Below, piece after piece: positions 1 through 7,762 of a DNA stretch of 64,000 nt; position 1 is the first letter of the stretch; each line of letters begins with the position of its first letter. The translations under genes and the position numbers were made by a program. The stretch covers positions 62,001-126,000 of the forward strand of contig NZ_FNDR01000009.1 in assembly GCF_900099805.1 (NCBI RefSeq), written 5' to 3'. Source of the DNA: Variovorax sp. OV700 (GTDB lineage: Bacteria; Pseudomonadota; Gammaproteobacteria; Burkholderiales; Burkholderiaceae_C). The notes under the pieces are model-generated. The model was not told the origin of the DNA, did no database searches, and worked only from the letters and a program-made list of their open reading frames with translations.

Positions 1-957
1 AACGTGCTGCGCGCAGCGGTGCAGAACTTCAAGAACGACATCGAAATCGTTGCCATCAACGACTTGCTCGAGCCCGACTACCTGGCCTACATGCTCCAGT
101 ACGACTCGGTGCACGGCCGCTTCAAGGGCGAAGTCACGGTTGAAGGCAACCTGCTGATCGTCAACGGCAAGAAGATCCGCCTCACGCAAGAGCGCGATCC
201 GTCGCAGCTGAAGTGGAACGAAGTCGGCGCCGACATCGTGCTCGAGTCGACCGGCCTCTTCCTCACCAAGGAAACCTGCCAGAAGCACCTCGACGCGGGC
301 GCCAAGAAGGTGATCATGTCGGCTCCCTCGAAGGACGACACCCCCATGTTCGTCTACGGCGTGAACGACAAAAAGTACGCCGGCGAAGCCATCGTCAGCA
401 ACGCCAGCTGCACCACCAACTGCCTGGCGCCGCTCGCCAAGGTGCTGAACGACAAGTGGGGCATCAAGCGCGGCCTGATGACCACCGTGCACGCTGCCAC
501 CGCCACGCAGAAGACCGTTGACGGCCCGAGCAACAAGGACTGGCGCGGCGGCCGCGGCATCCTGGAAAACATCATTCCCTCGAGCACCGGCGCTGCCAAG
601 GCCGTGGGCGTGGTGATCCCTGAGCTCAACAAGAAGCTCACCGGCATGAGCTTCCGCGTGCCGACCTCCGACGTGTCGGTGGTCGACCTGACGGTGGAAC
701 TGGAGAAGGAAGCCACCTACAAGGAAATCTGCGCGGAGATGAAGTCGCAGAGCGAAGGCGCGCTCAAGGGCGTGCTGGGCTACACCGAAGACAAGGTGGT
801 GGCCACCGACTTCCGCGGCGACCCGCGCACCTCGATCTTCGACGCCGAAGCCGGCATTGCACTGGACGGCACCTTCGTGAAGCTCGTGAGCTGGTACGAC
901 AACGAATGGGGCTACTCGAACAAGTGCCTCGAAATGGTGAAGGTCGTTTCGAAGTAA
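1..957 (+). CDS. gap: glyceraldehyde-3-phosphate dehydrogenase (5' end outside window)
   Basis: NAD-dependent glycolytic enzyme that converts glyceraldehyde 3-phosphate to 1,3-bisphosphoglycerate in the cytoplasm. The reading frame is already open at base 1 and lacks only about the first 15 residues, including most of the N-terminal Rossmann glycine motif; the internal GTG at base 4 is not the real start. The catalytic cysteine motif ASCTTNC is intact, as are the GRG phosphate-loop region and the C-terminal WYDNEWGYSNK signature. A clear intrinsic terminator follows about 20 bases after the stop, so this is the last gene of its transcription unit. Identification is very secure. Confidence 0.97.
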   Translation, partial: NVLRAAVQNFKNDIEIVAINDLLEPDYLAYMLQYDSVHGRFKGEVTVEGNLLIVNGKKIRLTQERDPSQLKWNEVGADIVLESTGLFLTKETCQKHLDAGAKKVIMSAPSKDDTPMFVYGVNDKKYAGEAIVSNASCTTNCLAPLAKVLNDKWGIKRGLMTTVHAATATQKTVDGPSNKDWRGGRGILENIIPSSTGAAKAVGVVIPELNKKLTGMSFRVPTSDVSVVDLTVELEKEATYKEICAEMKSQSEGALKGVLGYTEDKVVATDFRGDPRTSIFDAEAGIALDGTFVKLVSWYDNEWGYSNKCLEMVKVVSK

Positions 958-975
958 GCCTTCGAAGCTCCAACG

Positions 976-1002
976 AAAAACGCGCCCTTGGGCGCGTTTT
1001 TT
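976..1002 (+). terminator. intrinsic terminator after gap
   Basis: A short G+C stem (CGCGCC / GGCGCG with a CTTG loop) is flanked by an A tract on the left and a T tract on the right. The symmetry lets it work in both directions, so it may also stop transcription of the lipoprotein operon converging from the right. Confidence 0.88.
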
Positions 1003-1029
1003 CATGGGTTCGCGCAGAAGGGAATCGCG

Positions 1030-1626
1030 TCAGCGCAGCTTCTCGTTCCGCCGGATTTCGCTGCTGAGCTGCGACGTCATCCGCGTCGCCGCGCGCCGGG
1101 CGGCCAGTCCGTAGTCGCCGTTGAACTCGCCGAATTCCGCGGTGCCGTTGCCGACCGCGCGCACGCGCGTGACCTCGGCGCCTGCGGCATCGCTGACCAC
1201 GCAGCTCACCTCGGCGGTGAACGACGTGGGCGGCCAGGTGATCCAGGAGGACGAGCTCGAATCGGTCTTGATCTGCGGCGTGAACACCAGCGACACGCCC
1301 GCTGTCTCGTTCGCCTTGGCATCACCGGCGGTCCGCAGCACGACCACGTCGCGGTACACCGCGCGCAGCGCGTCGCGAATCGACTTTTCGAGGTCGCGGT
1401 ACGGGTAGTAGCTCACGCGATCGCCGCTGCCGCCGGCGGTGGTCACCTGCTGGTCGCGCTGGGTGTCGGTCATCACGTAGGCCACCTTCTTAGGAAGGAG
1501 ATGGGCCCGTGCGCGGGGCGGCGCCGTTTCCGTGATCATCGTGATCGGATGGGAGCAACCTGCCACTGCGATGGTCAGGGCGACAGCGGCCAACAGGCGA
1601 GTGGCCGAAGAATGACGAGACGGCAT
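1030..1626 (-). CDS. uncharacterised lipoprotein, copy 1 of family A
   Basis: A 198-residue protein with a hydrophobic N-terminus ending in AVAGC (Cys24), a typical lipobox, so it should be lipid-anchored in the envelope. The mature part has the motif RVSYYPYRDLEK followed by an amphipathic stretch. I recognise no functional domain. It is the second gene of a two-gene operon with the lipoprotein at 1645-2241 (18-base gap). The same pair recurs at 10727-11899 with the same order and strand, and the 10727 protein is a clear paralogue with the same RVSYYPYRDLEK core. The start is supported by GGAGAAAG upstream. Function unknown; envelope role inferred only from the anchor. Confidence 0.85.
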   Translation of the reverse strand: MPSRHSSATRLLAAVALTIAVAGCSHPITMITETAPPRARAHLLPKKVAYVMTDTQRDQQVTTAGGSGDRVSYYPYRDLEKSIRDALRAVYRDVVVLRTAGDAKANETAGVSLVFTPQIKTDSSSSSWITWPPTSFTAEVSCVVSDAAGAEVTRVRAVGNGTAEFGEFNGDYGLAARRAATRMTSQLSSEIRRNEKLR

Positions 1627-1644
1627 GGTGCGGCTTTCTCCGTT

Positions 1645-2241
1645 CTAGGGCGCAATGGCCGCGACGAACTGCGGGTCGGCATACATCTGGCGCAGCAGCG
1701 CGCGCACCAGCCGCGGGTAGGCGGCCTGCCCGGCGGGCACGGCCACGATGTTCGCGTAGCTTGAATCGAAGGCGATCTCGCCGCGATAGGTCTTGCGCAA
1801 TCGCTGCGCGGCCGCACGCGTCACGACCACTTCCACGTCCATGCGGCCGGTGCCGTTGATCACGCCAAGGTCGAGTTCGTTGACCACGATCCGCGCCGCG
1901 ATGCGGGTCGGCGCCTTGGGGTCGTAGGCCGATATTTCTCCCAGGTCGCGCATCAGCGCGTCTTCCAGGTATTGCGCAAAGGTGCCACTGGGTGACACCA
2001 GTTTCGCGCGGCGCAGGCCGAGCGTGTTGATGCCGTCGTTCGGATCGGTCGGCTGCACCTTCGCCACGGCCACCATGCCGGGGCGCGCGGCTTCGAGCCG
2101 GTCGAGCGCTTCGTAGTCGGCTGCGTAGGGCGGCGCTGCAAGCTGCGCGCAGCCGGATACCAATACTCCCGCGGCCAGCGTGCCGAGCGTTGAGATGAAA
2201 GCGCGCAAGCGCAAACCATGCGGTCTGAAGAAGATCGCCAT
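1645..2241 (-). CDS. uncharacterised lipoprotein, copy 1 of family B
   Basis: A 198-residue protein with signal peptide and lipobox LVSGC (Cys31). An open frame extends further upstream, but the ATG at 2241 is chosen because a strong GAGGAGGG ribosome site lies just before it and the signal peptide begins there. The mature region contains QPTDPND and a C-terminal DPQFVAAI ending. Its paralogue is at 11336-11899 (QPTDPNH, DPAFVAAI). It leads the operon with the family A lipoprotein at 1030-1626. The two proteins may form a complex, as both always occur together here, but no function can be read from sequence. Confidence 0.85.
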   Translation of the reverse strand: MAIFFRPHGLRLRAFISTLGTLAAGVLVSGCAQLAAPPYAADYEALDRLEAARPGMVAVAKVQPTDPNDGINTLGLRRAKLVSPSGTFAQYLEDALMRDLGEISAYDPKAPTRIAARIVVNELDLGVINGTGRMDVEVVVTRAAAQRLRKTYRGEIAFDSSYANIVAVPAGQAAYPRLVRALLRQMYADPQFVAAIAP

Positions 2242-2324
2242 GCTTGTATCCCTCCTCGAGATGCCTGCTCCCGGCGCGAGGGTAGCAGGCATTGCGCCGC
2301 GCGCGAAGGCCGCTCTCGGACCTC

Positions 2325-2633
2325 TCAGACCGGTTCGAGCACGTGGATCAGCTTGCTCTCGACCAGCTCCTTCGTCCTGGCGCCGTGCGCCGCCATGTGC
2401 GGTGCCACCGCATGGGCCTGCAGGTGAGCCAGCGTTTCCCACTTCTCGATGACCACGAAGGTCTCGGGGCCGAAGCTGGCCTTCGATGTCGGAACGCCTT
2501 GCGCATCGATGGTGGCCCCGTATTCGATGCAACCCTCTTCAGCCAGCACGGCCGCGCGGTTGGCTGCAAAGGCTTCGAGCAGTTTGGCGCGCTGGCCCGG
2601 CTTGGCGTTGATGACGGCGACGACGTGAATCAT
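2325..2633 (-). CDS. antibiotic biosynthesis monooxygenase (ABM) family protein
   Basis: A 102-residue single-domain protein of the dimeric alpha/beta-barrel ABM type, similar in layout to YgiN quinol monooxygenase. It opens with a beta strand (MIHVVAVINAKPG), has the EEGCIEYGA segment in the middle and the typical HLQAHAVAPHMAAH helix near the C-terminus. Family members oxidise quinols or similar aromatics without cofactor, or degrade haem; the substrate here is not predictable. It is a single gene lying between the two lipoprotein genes and the protease-inhibitor pair, all on the minus strand, with gaps large enough for its own promoter. Confidence 0.85.
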   Translation of the reverse strand: MIHVVAVINAKPGQRAKLLEAFAANRAAVLAEEGCIEYGATIDAQGVPTSKASFGPETFVVIEKWETLAHLQAHAVAPHMAAHGARTKELVESKLIHVLEPV

Positions 2634-2730
2634 GGAAAGAAGCTCCGGTGTGGTTGTGGATGTCAGTCGCCGAATCTAAAAGATTCGCCGCATCGGCGCC
2701 GGTCCCGCGCGCGACCCTGTCATCGCGCGC

Positions 2731-3069
2731 TCAGCGGTCGGCGGCGTCTTTCCAGAGGTGCACCAGCGCTTCGGGCGCCTCGGTCTCGGGCACTTCGAAG
2801 CTGACCGAACCCGAATGGGCGGTGGCGCTCTCCACCACCACTTCGACGCGGTAGAAGCGCTGGTCGCCACCCGGCGATCCGGGCTCGTCGCGCTGCTCCG
2901 CATGCGGGGCGGCGCTTTGCAATGCCTCGCCGATCCGCTGGCGCAGTTCTTCGCTGCAATTGCCCAGTTGGTAGCTGCGCGGGCGCGAAAGCCCCGGCAA
3001 GTAGGCAACGCCGCCTTCGCGCGTCACCCGCACGACGGAAGCCTGGTCCAGGGGCGGAAGCTGAATCAT
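2731..3069 (-). CDS. emfourin-like inhibitor of protealysin-type protease
   Basis: A 112-residue protein whose ATG overlaps the stop of the upstream M4 metalloprotease (ATGA), so the two are translationally coupled. The sequence carries the marks of the protealysin-associated inhibitor (emfourin) family: VRVTREGGVAYLPGL near the N-terminus and a Y-V-E-V-V strand followed by a SVSFEVPET segment. Family knowledge: emfourin binds protealysin-like M4 proteases tightly and is encoded beside them. The role here, protecting the cytoplasm from its unexported protease, is inferred from that pairing. Confidence 0.85.
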   Translation of the reverse strand: MIQLPPLDQASVVRVTREGGVAYLPGLSRPRSYQLGNCSEELRQRIGEALQSAAPHAEQRDEPGSPGGDQRFYRVEVVVESATAHSGSVSFEVPETEAPEALVHLWKDAADR

Positions 3070-4136
3070 GATGGCGTGACTCCCACGGTGTTCCATGCGG
3101 CGCCGACCGCCTTGTGCACCGCGCTGTCGGCGCCAAAGCGCCTGGCCGCATTCTCCACGCTCAGTTGCGCGAAGACCTCGAAATCGGCGTCCTGGCGCAG
3201 CCGCCGGTCGCACACCGTGTCGTACCAGACGCGGCCCGCGGTCTCCCATGCCGCGCCGGGGATGGCCGTGGCGGCGAGGTAGAAGGCGCGGTTCGGAATG
3301 CCGGAATTGATGTGCACGCCGCCATTGTCCTGCCGCGTGACGACAAAGTCTTTCATATGGGCAGGCTGAGGGTCTTTGCCCAGCACCGGGTCGTCGTAGG
3401 CCGTGCCGGGCTCGGCCATCGAGCGCAGCGCGCGCGCCTCCACCTTGGCGGTGAAAAGTCCCGCGCCCACCAGCCAGTCGGCCTGCTGCGCCGTCTGCTT
3501 CAGGAGGTGCTGCTTGACCAGGACGCCGAACACGTCGCAGATCGATTCGTTGAGCGCCCCCGGTTGCCCTTGGTAGACCAAGCCGGACTCGTGGTCGATG
3601 ACGCCGTGCGTGAGCTCGTGGCCGATGATGTCCACCGCGATCGTGAAGCGGTTCATCACTTCGCCGTCGCCGTCGCCGAACACCATTTGCTTGCCGTTCC
3701 AGAAGGCGTTGTCGTAGTCGTTGCCGTAGTGCACGCTGCCGGTCAGCGGCATGCCCGCGCCGTCGATGGAGTCGCGCTCGAAGACGTCGTGGTACAGGCG
3801 GTAGGTGGCGCCCAGGTAGTCGTAGGCCTCGTCGGCTGCGATGTCGCCGATGGCGGCCTGCCCTTCAGCGCGCATCAGCCGGCCGGGCAGGCTCATGGCG
3901 TGATCCGCGTCGTGGATGGCGCGCGCGGGCGAGCCGCGCCGAAGGTAGCGCGGCGCCGGGCCCGACGACACGCCTTTCGAAGCCACCGCTTCTCGAAGGC
4001 CGCGGTGTTCGCGGTCGATCATCAGCGTCTGGGCCGCTCGTGCGCTGGCATGCGCGCTGGCACGTTCCGCCAGGCGGTCCAGCAGGTACGGCGGTACGAA
4101 GCTGGGTGGCAAAAGGGGTGGCGACCGAAGCGGCAT
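3066..4136 (-). CDS. protealysin-like M4 metallopeptidase
   Basis: A 356-residue thermolysin-family zinc protease. HELTH (residues 173-177) supplies two zinc ligands and the catalytic Glu; Glu197 in the GALNESICDVFG motif is the third ligand. His275 in NGGVHINSGIPN matches the catalytic His of thermolysin. There is no signal peptide. Instead the N-terminus has a short propeptide with a PPYLL motif (about residues 15-19), the hallmark of the protealysin subgroup, whose members are often kept in the cell or exported by an unknown route. It is coupled to the inhibitor gene at 2731-3069. Likely regulated by autoprocessing and by the inhibitor. Confidence 0.93.
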   Translation of the reverse strand: MPLRSPPLLPPSFVPPYLLDRLAERASAHASARAAQTLMIDREHRGLREAVASKGVSSGPAPRYLRRGSPARAIHDADHAMSLPGRLMRAEGQAAIGDIAADEAYDYLGATYRLYHDVFERDSIDGAGMPLTGSVHYGNDYDNAFWNGKQMVFGDGDGEVMNRFTIAVDIIGHELTHGVIDHESGLVYQGQPGALNESICDVFGVLVKQHLLKQTAQQADWLVGAGLFTAKVEARALRSMAEPGTAYDDPVLGKDPQPAHMKDFVVTRQDNGGVHINSGIPNRAFYLAATAIPGAAWETAGRVWYDTVCDRRLRQDADFEVFAQLSVENAARRFGADSAVHKAVGAAWNTVGVTPS

Positions 4137-4280
4137 GGGCGACTTTCTCCAGCAGTGGGACGGTAGAAAAGACGGTAGCAGAAACCCGTAAAACCTGGAT
4201 CACTCCGTTACTTCTGGTGTCACGTAATGCCACGGGCAGGCCATAGGATCGGAGCTCCCGATCCACTTGCCGCTTTAGCC

Positions 4281-4571
4281 ATGTTCATCGTCACCCTTAC
4301 CTACGTCCGCCCCCTTGAAGAGCTCGATGCTTTGATGGACGGGCACATGGCGTGGCTTCGAAAACACTATGAAAGCGGACTCTTCCTGGCCTCGGGCCGC
4401 CAGGTGCCGCGCAAGGGCGGCGTGATCTTCGCGCGGTCCGGCGAACGGGCCGCGCTCGAGGCGGTGCTGGCACGCGATCCGTTCGTGCAGAACGGCGTGG
4501 CGACCACCGAAGTGATCGAGTTCGTGCCGAGCATGACGGCACCCGCCACCGAGATCCTCAAGACCGTTTGA
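4281..4571 (+). CDS. YciI family protein
   Basis: A 96-residue protein of the YciI-like fold (dimeric alpha/beta barrel). The motif HMAWLRKHYESGLFLASGRQ is typical, with the conserved His and Asp residues near the N-terminus (DGHMAWL). Some relatives are dehalogenase- or lactonase-like, but most have no known reaction. The frame opens further upstream, yet the ATG at 4281 begins the conserved MFIVTLTY strand and is the best start. It is a single gene lying between the divergent protease and convergent pirin genes. Confidence 0.85.
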   Translation: MFIVTLTYVRPLEELDALMDGHMAWLRKHYESGLFLASGRQVPRKGGVIFARSGERAALEAVLARDPFVQNGVATTEVIEFVPSMTAPATEILKTV

Positions 4572-4593
4572 CGCGGCCCCGAGGCTGCGCGCT

Positions 4594-5649
4594 TCAGGCC
4601 TCCGGCGTTTCCTCGCGTCCGCCAGGATGCCGCGCAAAGCGCGCGGCGCCGCGGCTGTGCACCGGTGCTGGGTCGTCCCAGGGCCAGCCGCCGAACTGCG
4701 TGCGGCGGTAGTCGTCCAGGGTCTGGCCGATCTCGGCCTGCGTGTTCATCACGAACGGGCCGTACTGCACCACCGGCTCGGCGATCGGGCGGCCCTGCAG
4801 CAGCAGGAACTCGCTTGCTTCGGCGTCGCCATTGAGCAGCTCCACGGACGCATCGGCACGCAGCTCGATGGCGACCGGGCCTTCCACGCGCTGGCCCGCG
4901 ATGTGCGCGACGGCTCCCTTGAAGAAGTACAGCATGCGCCGCGTGCCTTCGCCCGCAGCCGCCGGCAGCGTCCATTGGGCGCCCGGCGTCATCTTGAGCG
5001 TCCAGATCGCCACGTCGGCATCGGCCTTTGCCGCCCATGAATCGGGCGGCGGCGCGAGCGGTGCAATGGGCGCGGCCGGTGCCTGAGCGTGGCCGAACCG
5101 GCCCGCGATGACCGCGACCTCGGTGCGGCCGCCCTTCGCGTCGTCCGATGCAAGGCGCGGAATCGCCTCCGACCAGAACATCGTGAAGTGCGGCTCGGCC
5201 ATCTTGCTCTGGGCCGGAAGGTTGAGCCAGATCTGGAACAGCTCCAGCGGATTGGGCGCGTTCGCATCGAGCAGCGGAAACATCTCCGAATGCACGATGC
5301 CCTTGCCGGCCGTGAGCCACTGCACGTCGCCGCCGCCGAAGCGCGCGGTGGCGCCCAGCGAATCGGAATGGTCGACCAGCCCCTTGCGAACGATGGTCAC
5401 CGTCTCGAAGCCCCGGTGCGGGTGCGAGGGAAAGCCCGGCACCGTCTCGCCGTGGTACATGCTCCAGCCGTCCTTGCGGCTGAAGTCCTGGCCGATCTGG
5501 CGGCCCGCCAGCGGGGCTTCGGGCCCCATCCGCGCGTTGGCCTTGGGATAGGCGTCGTCGTGATAGACGCAGAACAGGAACGGGTCGATCGTCTGCCACG
5601 GAAAGCCGAGCGGGCTCACCTGCAGGACGGGGGCTGCGGGCTTCTTCAT
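4594..5649 (-). CDS. pirin family protein
   Basis: A 351-residue bicupin. The N-terminal domain has the pirin signature HPHRGFETVTIV followed by a GGGDVQWLTAGKGIVHSEMF segment, which carries the metal-binding His and Glu residues of the family. Pirins act as quercetinase-like dioxygenases or as redox-sensing partners; which applies here cannot be told. The start at 5649 is chosen at MKKPAAPVLQ, where family similarity begins; the frame stays open upstream only by chance through the neighbouring VOC gene. A second pirin, shorter, lies at 13485-14354. Confidence 0.88.
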   Translation of the reverse strand: MKKPAAPVLQVSPLGFPWQTIDPFLFCVYHDDAYPKANARMGPEAPLAGRQIGQDFSRKDGWSMYHGETVPGFPSHPHRGFETVTIVRKGLVDHSDSLGATARFGGGDVQWLTAGKGIVHSEMFPLLDANAPNPLELFQIWLNLPAQSKMAEPHFTMFWSEAIPRLASDDAKGGRTEVAVIAGRFGHAQAPAAPIAPLAPPPDSWAAKADADVAIWTLKMTPGAQWTLPAAAGEGTRRMLYFFKGAVAHIAGQRVEGPVAIELRADASVELLNGDAEASEFLLLQGRPIAEPVVQYGPFVMNTQAEIGQTLDDYRRTQFGGWPWDDPAPVHSRGAARFARHPGGREETPEA

Positions 5650-5813
5650 CAAAGTTGTTGCTGGACACCTCGGTATTCCTTTCCGTTGGGGCGCCGCCGA
5701 ACGTATGGCGGCGCTGTTCCCAGGAATATCGGGGCTCGCGCGCTTTAAGAAAGGGCCCTTTCGCGCAACAGTGAGAAGCGGATATGGAACGATGGGCATC
5801 GCTTTCGTTCTTT

Positions 5814-6230
5814 TCAGCGCCGCGGCATCACGGGGTTCTGGTGGGGCACTTCGGCGTTCGGGTCCATGTACATCAGCTCCCACAGGTGGCGGCCGTACAT
5901 GAAGCCATAGTCCTGCGGCGCGCGCGGCACCGTGCCGCCAGCGGCCACGGCCTTGGCCACCATCTCGTCGACCTCGGCCCGGCTTTCGCACGAGAGGCAC
6001 AGCAGCACCTCGGTGCTCTTGCTGGTGTCGGTAAGGCTCTTGTCGGTAAAGGTCTTGAAGAAGTCTTCGACCAGCAGCATGGCGTGGATGCTGCCCTCCT
6101 GAATCACCATGCAGGCGGCGTTGGCGTCGGTGAATTGCTCGTTGAAGGTATAGCCCAGCGCGGCAAAAAAAGCCTTGGACTTCTCCAGGTTCTTGACGGC
6201 GAGGTTCACAAAGATCTGCTTGTTGGCCAT
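5814..6230 (-). CDS. VOC family (glyoxalase/bleomycin resistance-like) protein
   Basis: A 138-residue protein of the vicinal oxygen chelate superfamily. It begins with ANKQIFVNLAVKNLEKSKAF, the usual first beta-alpha unit, and ends with the WELMYMDPNA strand that carries the metal-side Glu of many relatives. The ATG at 6230 is favoured over an upstream in-frame start because AGGAAG lies eight bases before it and the domain begins there. Small VOC proteins of this type (sometimes called glyoxalase-like) are widespread; substrate unknown. Confidence 0.88.
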   Translation of the reverse strand: MANKQIFVNLAVKNLEKSKAFFAALGYTFNEQFTDANAACMVIQEGSIHAMLLVEDFFKTFTDKSLTDTSKSTEVLLCLSCESRAEVDEMVAKAVAAGGTVPRAPQDYGFMYGRHLWELMYMDPNAEVPHQNPVMPRR

Positions 6231-6327
6231 GGGTTGTCTTCCTGTTTCGATGAAGAGTGGATCGGATTTGCGGCGTGTTGTGTACGCCGTCCACAAAAGA
6301 TATCAAAGAAAATGGACGGTGTCCACA

Positions 6328-7710
6328 TTATTTTTCAAGCGCTGTTCTCGTCAGCAATCGGGCCAGGGCGATGGTGCTGCGGTCCTCGAAGTACGGACCG
6401 ACGATCTGCACGCCCAGTGGCAATCCGCCCTTCGTGAAGCTTGCGGGAGCGACCGTGGCCGGCAGTCCGCCAAGGCTCGCCAGCGCGGCCCAGGCGCCCA
6501 GCGTGTCATATGGCACCTTGACTCCATCAACAGTGAGTGTTCGCTTTCCGAAGTCCGGCTCGCTCACATGCTCGAAGGCGGCGCATCCGACTGCGGGACA
6601 CAGCACCGCGTCGAATTGCGTGAACAGCGCTCGCAGTTGCGTCCGGATGCGCGTGCGCGTGGCGAGCAGGTCGAACCAGGCGTGCAGCGACATCGGCGAC
6701 CGGCCGCCCGGCTCGACGTGCGCGAGCACGGTTTGCACGATCTGGTCGTAGGTGTCGCCGATCTCGGCCAGATCGGGCAACAGATCGGACGCCTCGGCCA
6801 CCACGGCGCCCGCCTTCGCCAGCCGCCGGCCCGCGCCTTCGACGGTGGCGCGCACGTCCGCGGCCACGGCGGCCTGCGGATGCGCCGTGACCACGAGCAC
6901 GCGCCAATTCTTTGCGGCCGTGTGGCGCGGTGCGGGCAGCGCGAAGCAACCTTTTGCCACACGGACTGCATCCGGCCCAGACAGCACCTGGAGCGCCAGC
7001 AACAGGTCGTCGGCGCAATGGCCGATCGGCCCGATCACCGAAGGCAGCCCGGAGGGCGCCTCCTCGGTGCCCGGAAACGCAAAGCCGCGCGTCGGCAGCA
7101 GGCCCTCGCTCGGCTTGTGCGTGTACACGCCGCAAAAGCTTGCGGGCACGCGCAGCGAACCCGTCAGGTCGCTGCCCAGTTCCAGCGCCACCATGTCCGT
7201 GGCCACCGCCACGGCGCCGCCGCCCGACGAGCCGCCCGGCGTGCGCGTGTGGTCGAGCGGGTGCACTGTGCGGCCATACACCGGGTTGTCGCATTGCCAG
7301 TCGGCCAGGCCCGGCGGCACGTTCGTCTTGCCAAGAATCACCGCGCCTGCCGCCTTCAAGCGCTGCACGGCGACGGCGTCATGCGGCGGAACGAAATCGC
7401 GGAACGGCGGCAGGCCCCACGTGGTCGGCAGGCCCGCGATGTTGAAAGCTTCCTTCACCGTCATCGGCACGCCGAGCAGCGGCCGGCGCTCGCCGCGCGC
7501 GAGCGCCGCATCGGCTTCGGCGGCCTGGCGCCGCGCACGGTCGAAATCGCGCACCACCACCGCGTTGAGCGCGCCATCGAGCGCTTCGATGCGGGCGATG
7601 GCGGTTTCGCACAATTCCACGGCACTCGCCTCTCTGGCAACCAGTGCCTTGGCCGACCGTGCGGCGCCCGCGGCCAGCAAGGCGGTTGGGTCGGGTGATG
7701 TCGTGCGCAT
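6328..7710 (-). CDS. amidase (amidase signature family)
   Basis: A 460-residue amidase signature enzyme. The Ser-cisSer-Lys triad is visible as Lys86 (MTVKEAF), Ser161/162 in the TPGGSSGGGA loop and Ser185 in GSDLTGSLRVPA. Members hydrolyse amides of small or aryl-alkyl acids; a GatA role is unlikely because there are no GatB or GatC genes nearby. The ATG at 7710 is used, with GAGAAAGG upstream. It is divergent from the CYTH-CHAD gene with only about 50 bases between them, so the two probably share a promoter region. Confidence 0.93.
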   Translation of the reverse strand: MRTTSPDPTALLAAGAARSAKALVAREASAVELCETAIARIEALDGALNAVVVRDFDRARRQAAEADAALARGERRPLLGVPMTVKEAFNIAGLPTTWGLPPFRDFVPPHDAVAVQRLKAAGAVILGKTNVPPGLADWQCDNPVYGRTVHPLDHTRTPGGSSGGGAVAVATDMVALELGSDLTGSLRVPASFCGVYTHKPSEGLLPTRGFAFPGTEEAPSGLPSVIGPIGHCADDLLLALQVLSGPDAVRVAKGCFALPAPRHTAAKNWRVLVVTAHPQAAVAADVRATVEGAGRRLAKAGAVVAEASDLLPDLAEIGDTYDQIVQTVLAHVEPGGRSPMSLHAWFDLLATRTRIRTQLRALFTQFDAVLCPAVGCAAFEHVSEPDFGKRTLTVDGVKVPYDTLGAWAALASLGGLPATVAPASFTKGGLPLGVQIVGPYFEDRSTIALARLLTRTALEK

Positions 7711-7762
7711 GGAGACCTTTCTCGCTTCGGCGGCGTGTCCGGGAATGCTCGAACGGAGCATC

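Noticed and set aside
4594..6306. A single 570-residue protein combining the pirin region with an upstream part
   Set aside because: The upstream part is an out-of-frame reading of the VOC gene. The pirin similarity begins at the ATG at 5649.
6752..7762. N-terminal extension of the CYTH-CHAD protein through the amidase region
   Set aside because: That stretch is antisense to the amidase with its intact catalytic triad. The CYTH motif starts just after 7763.
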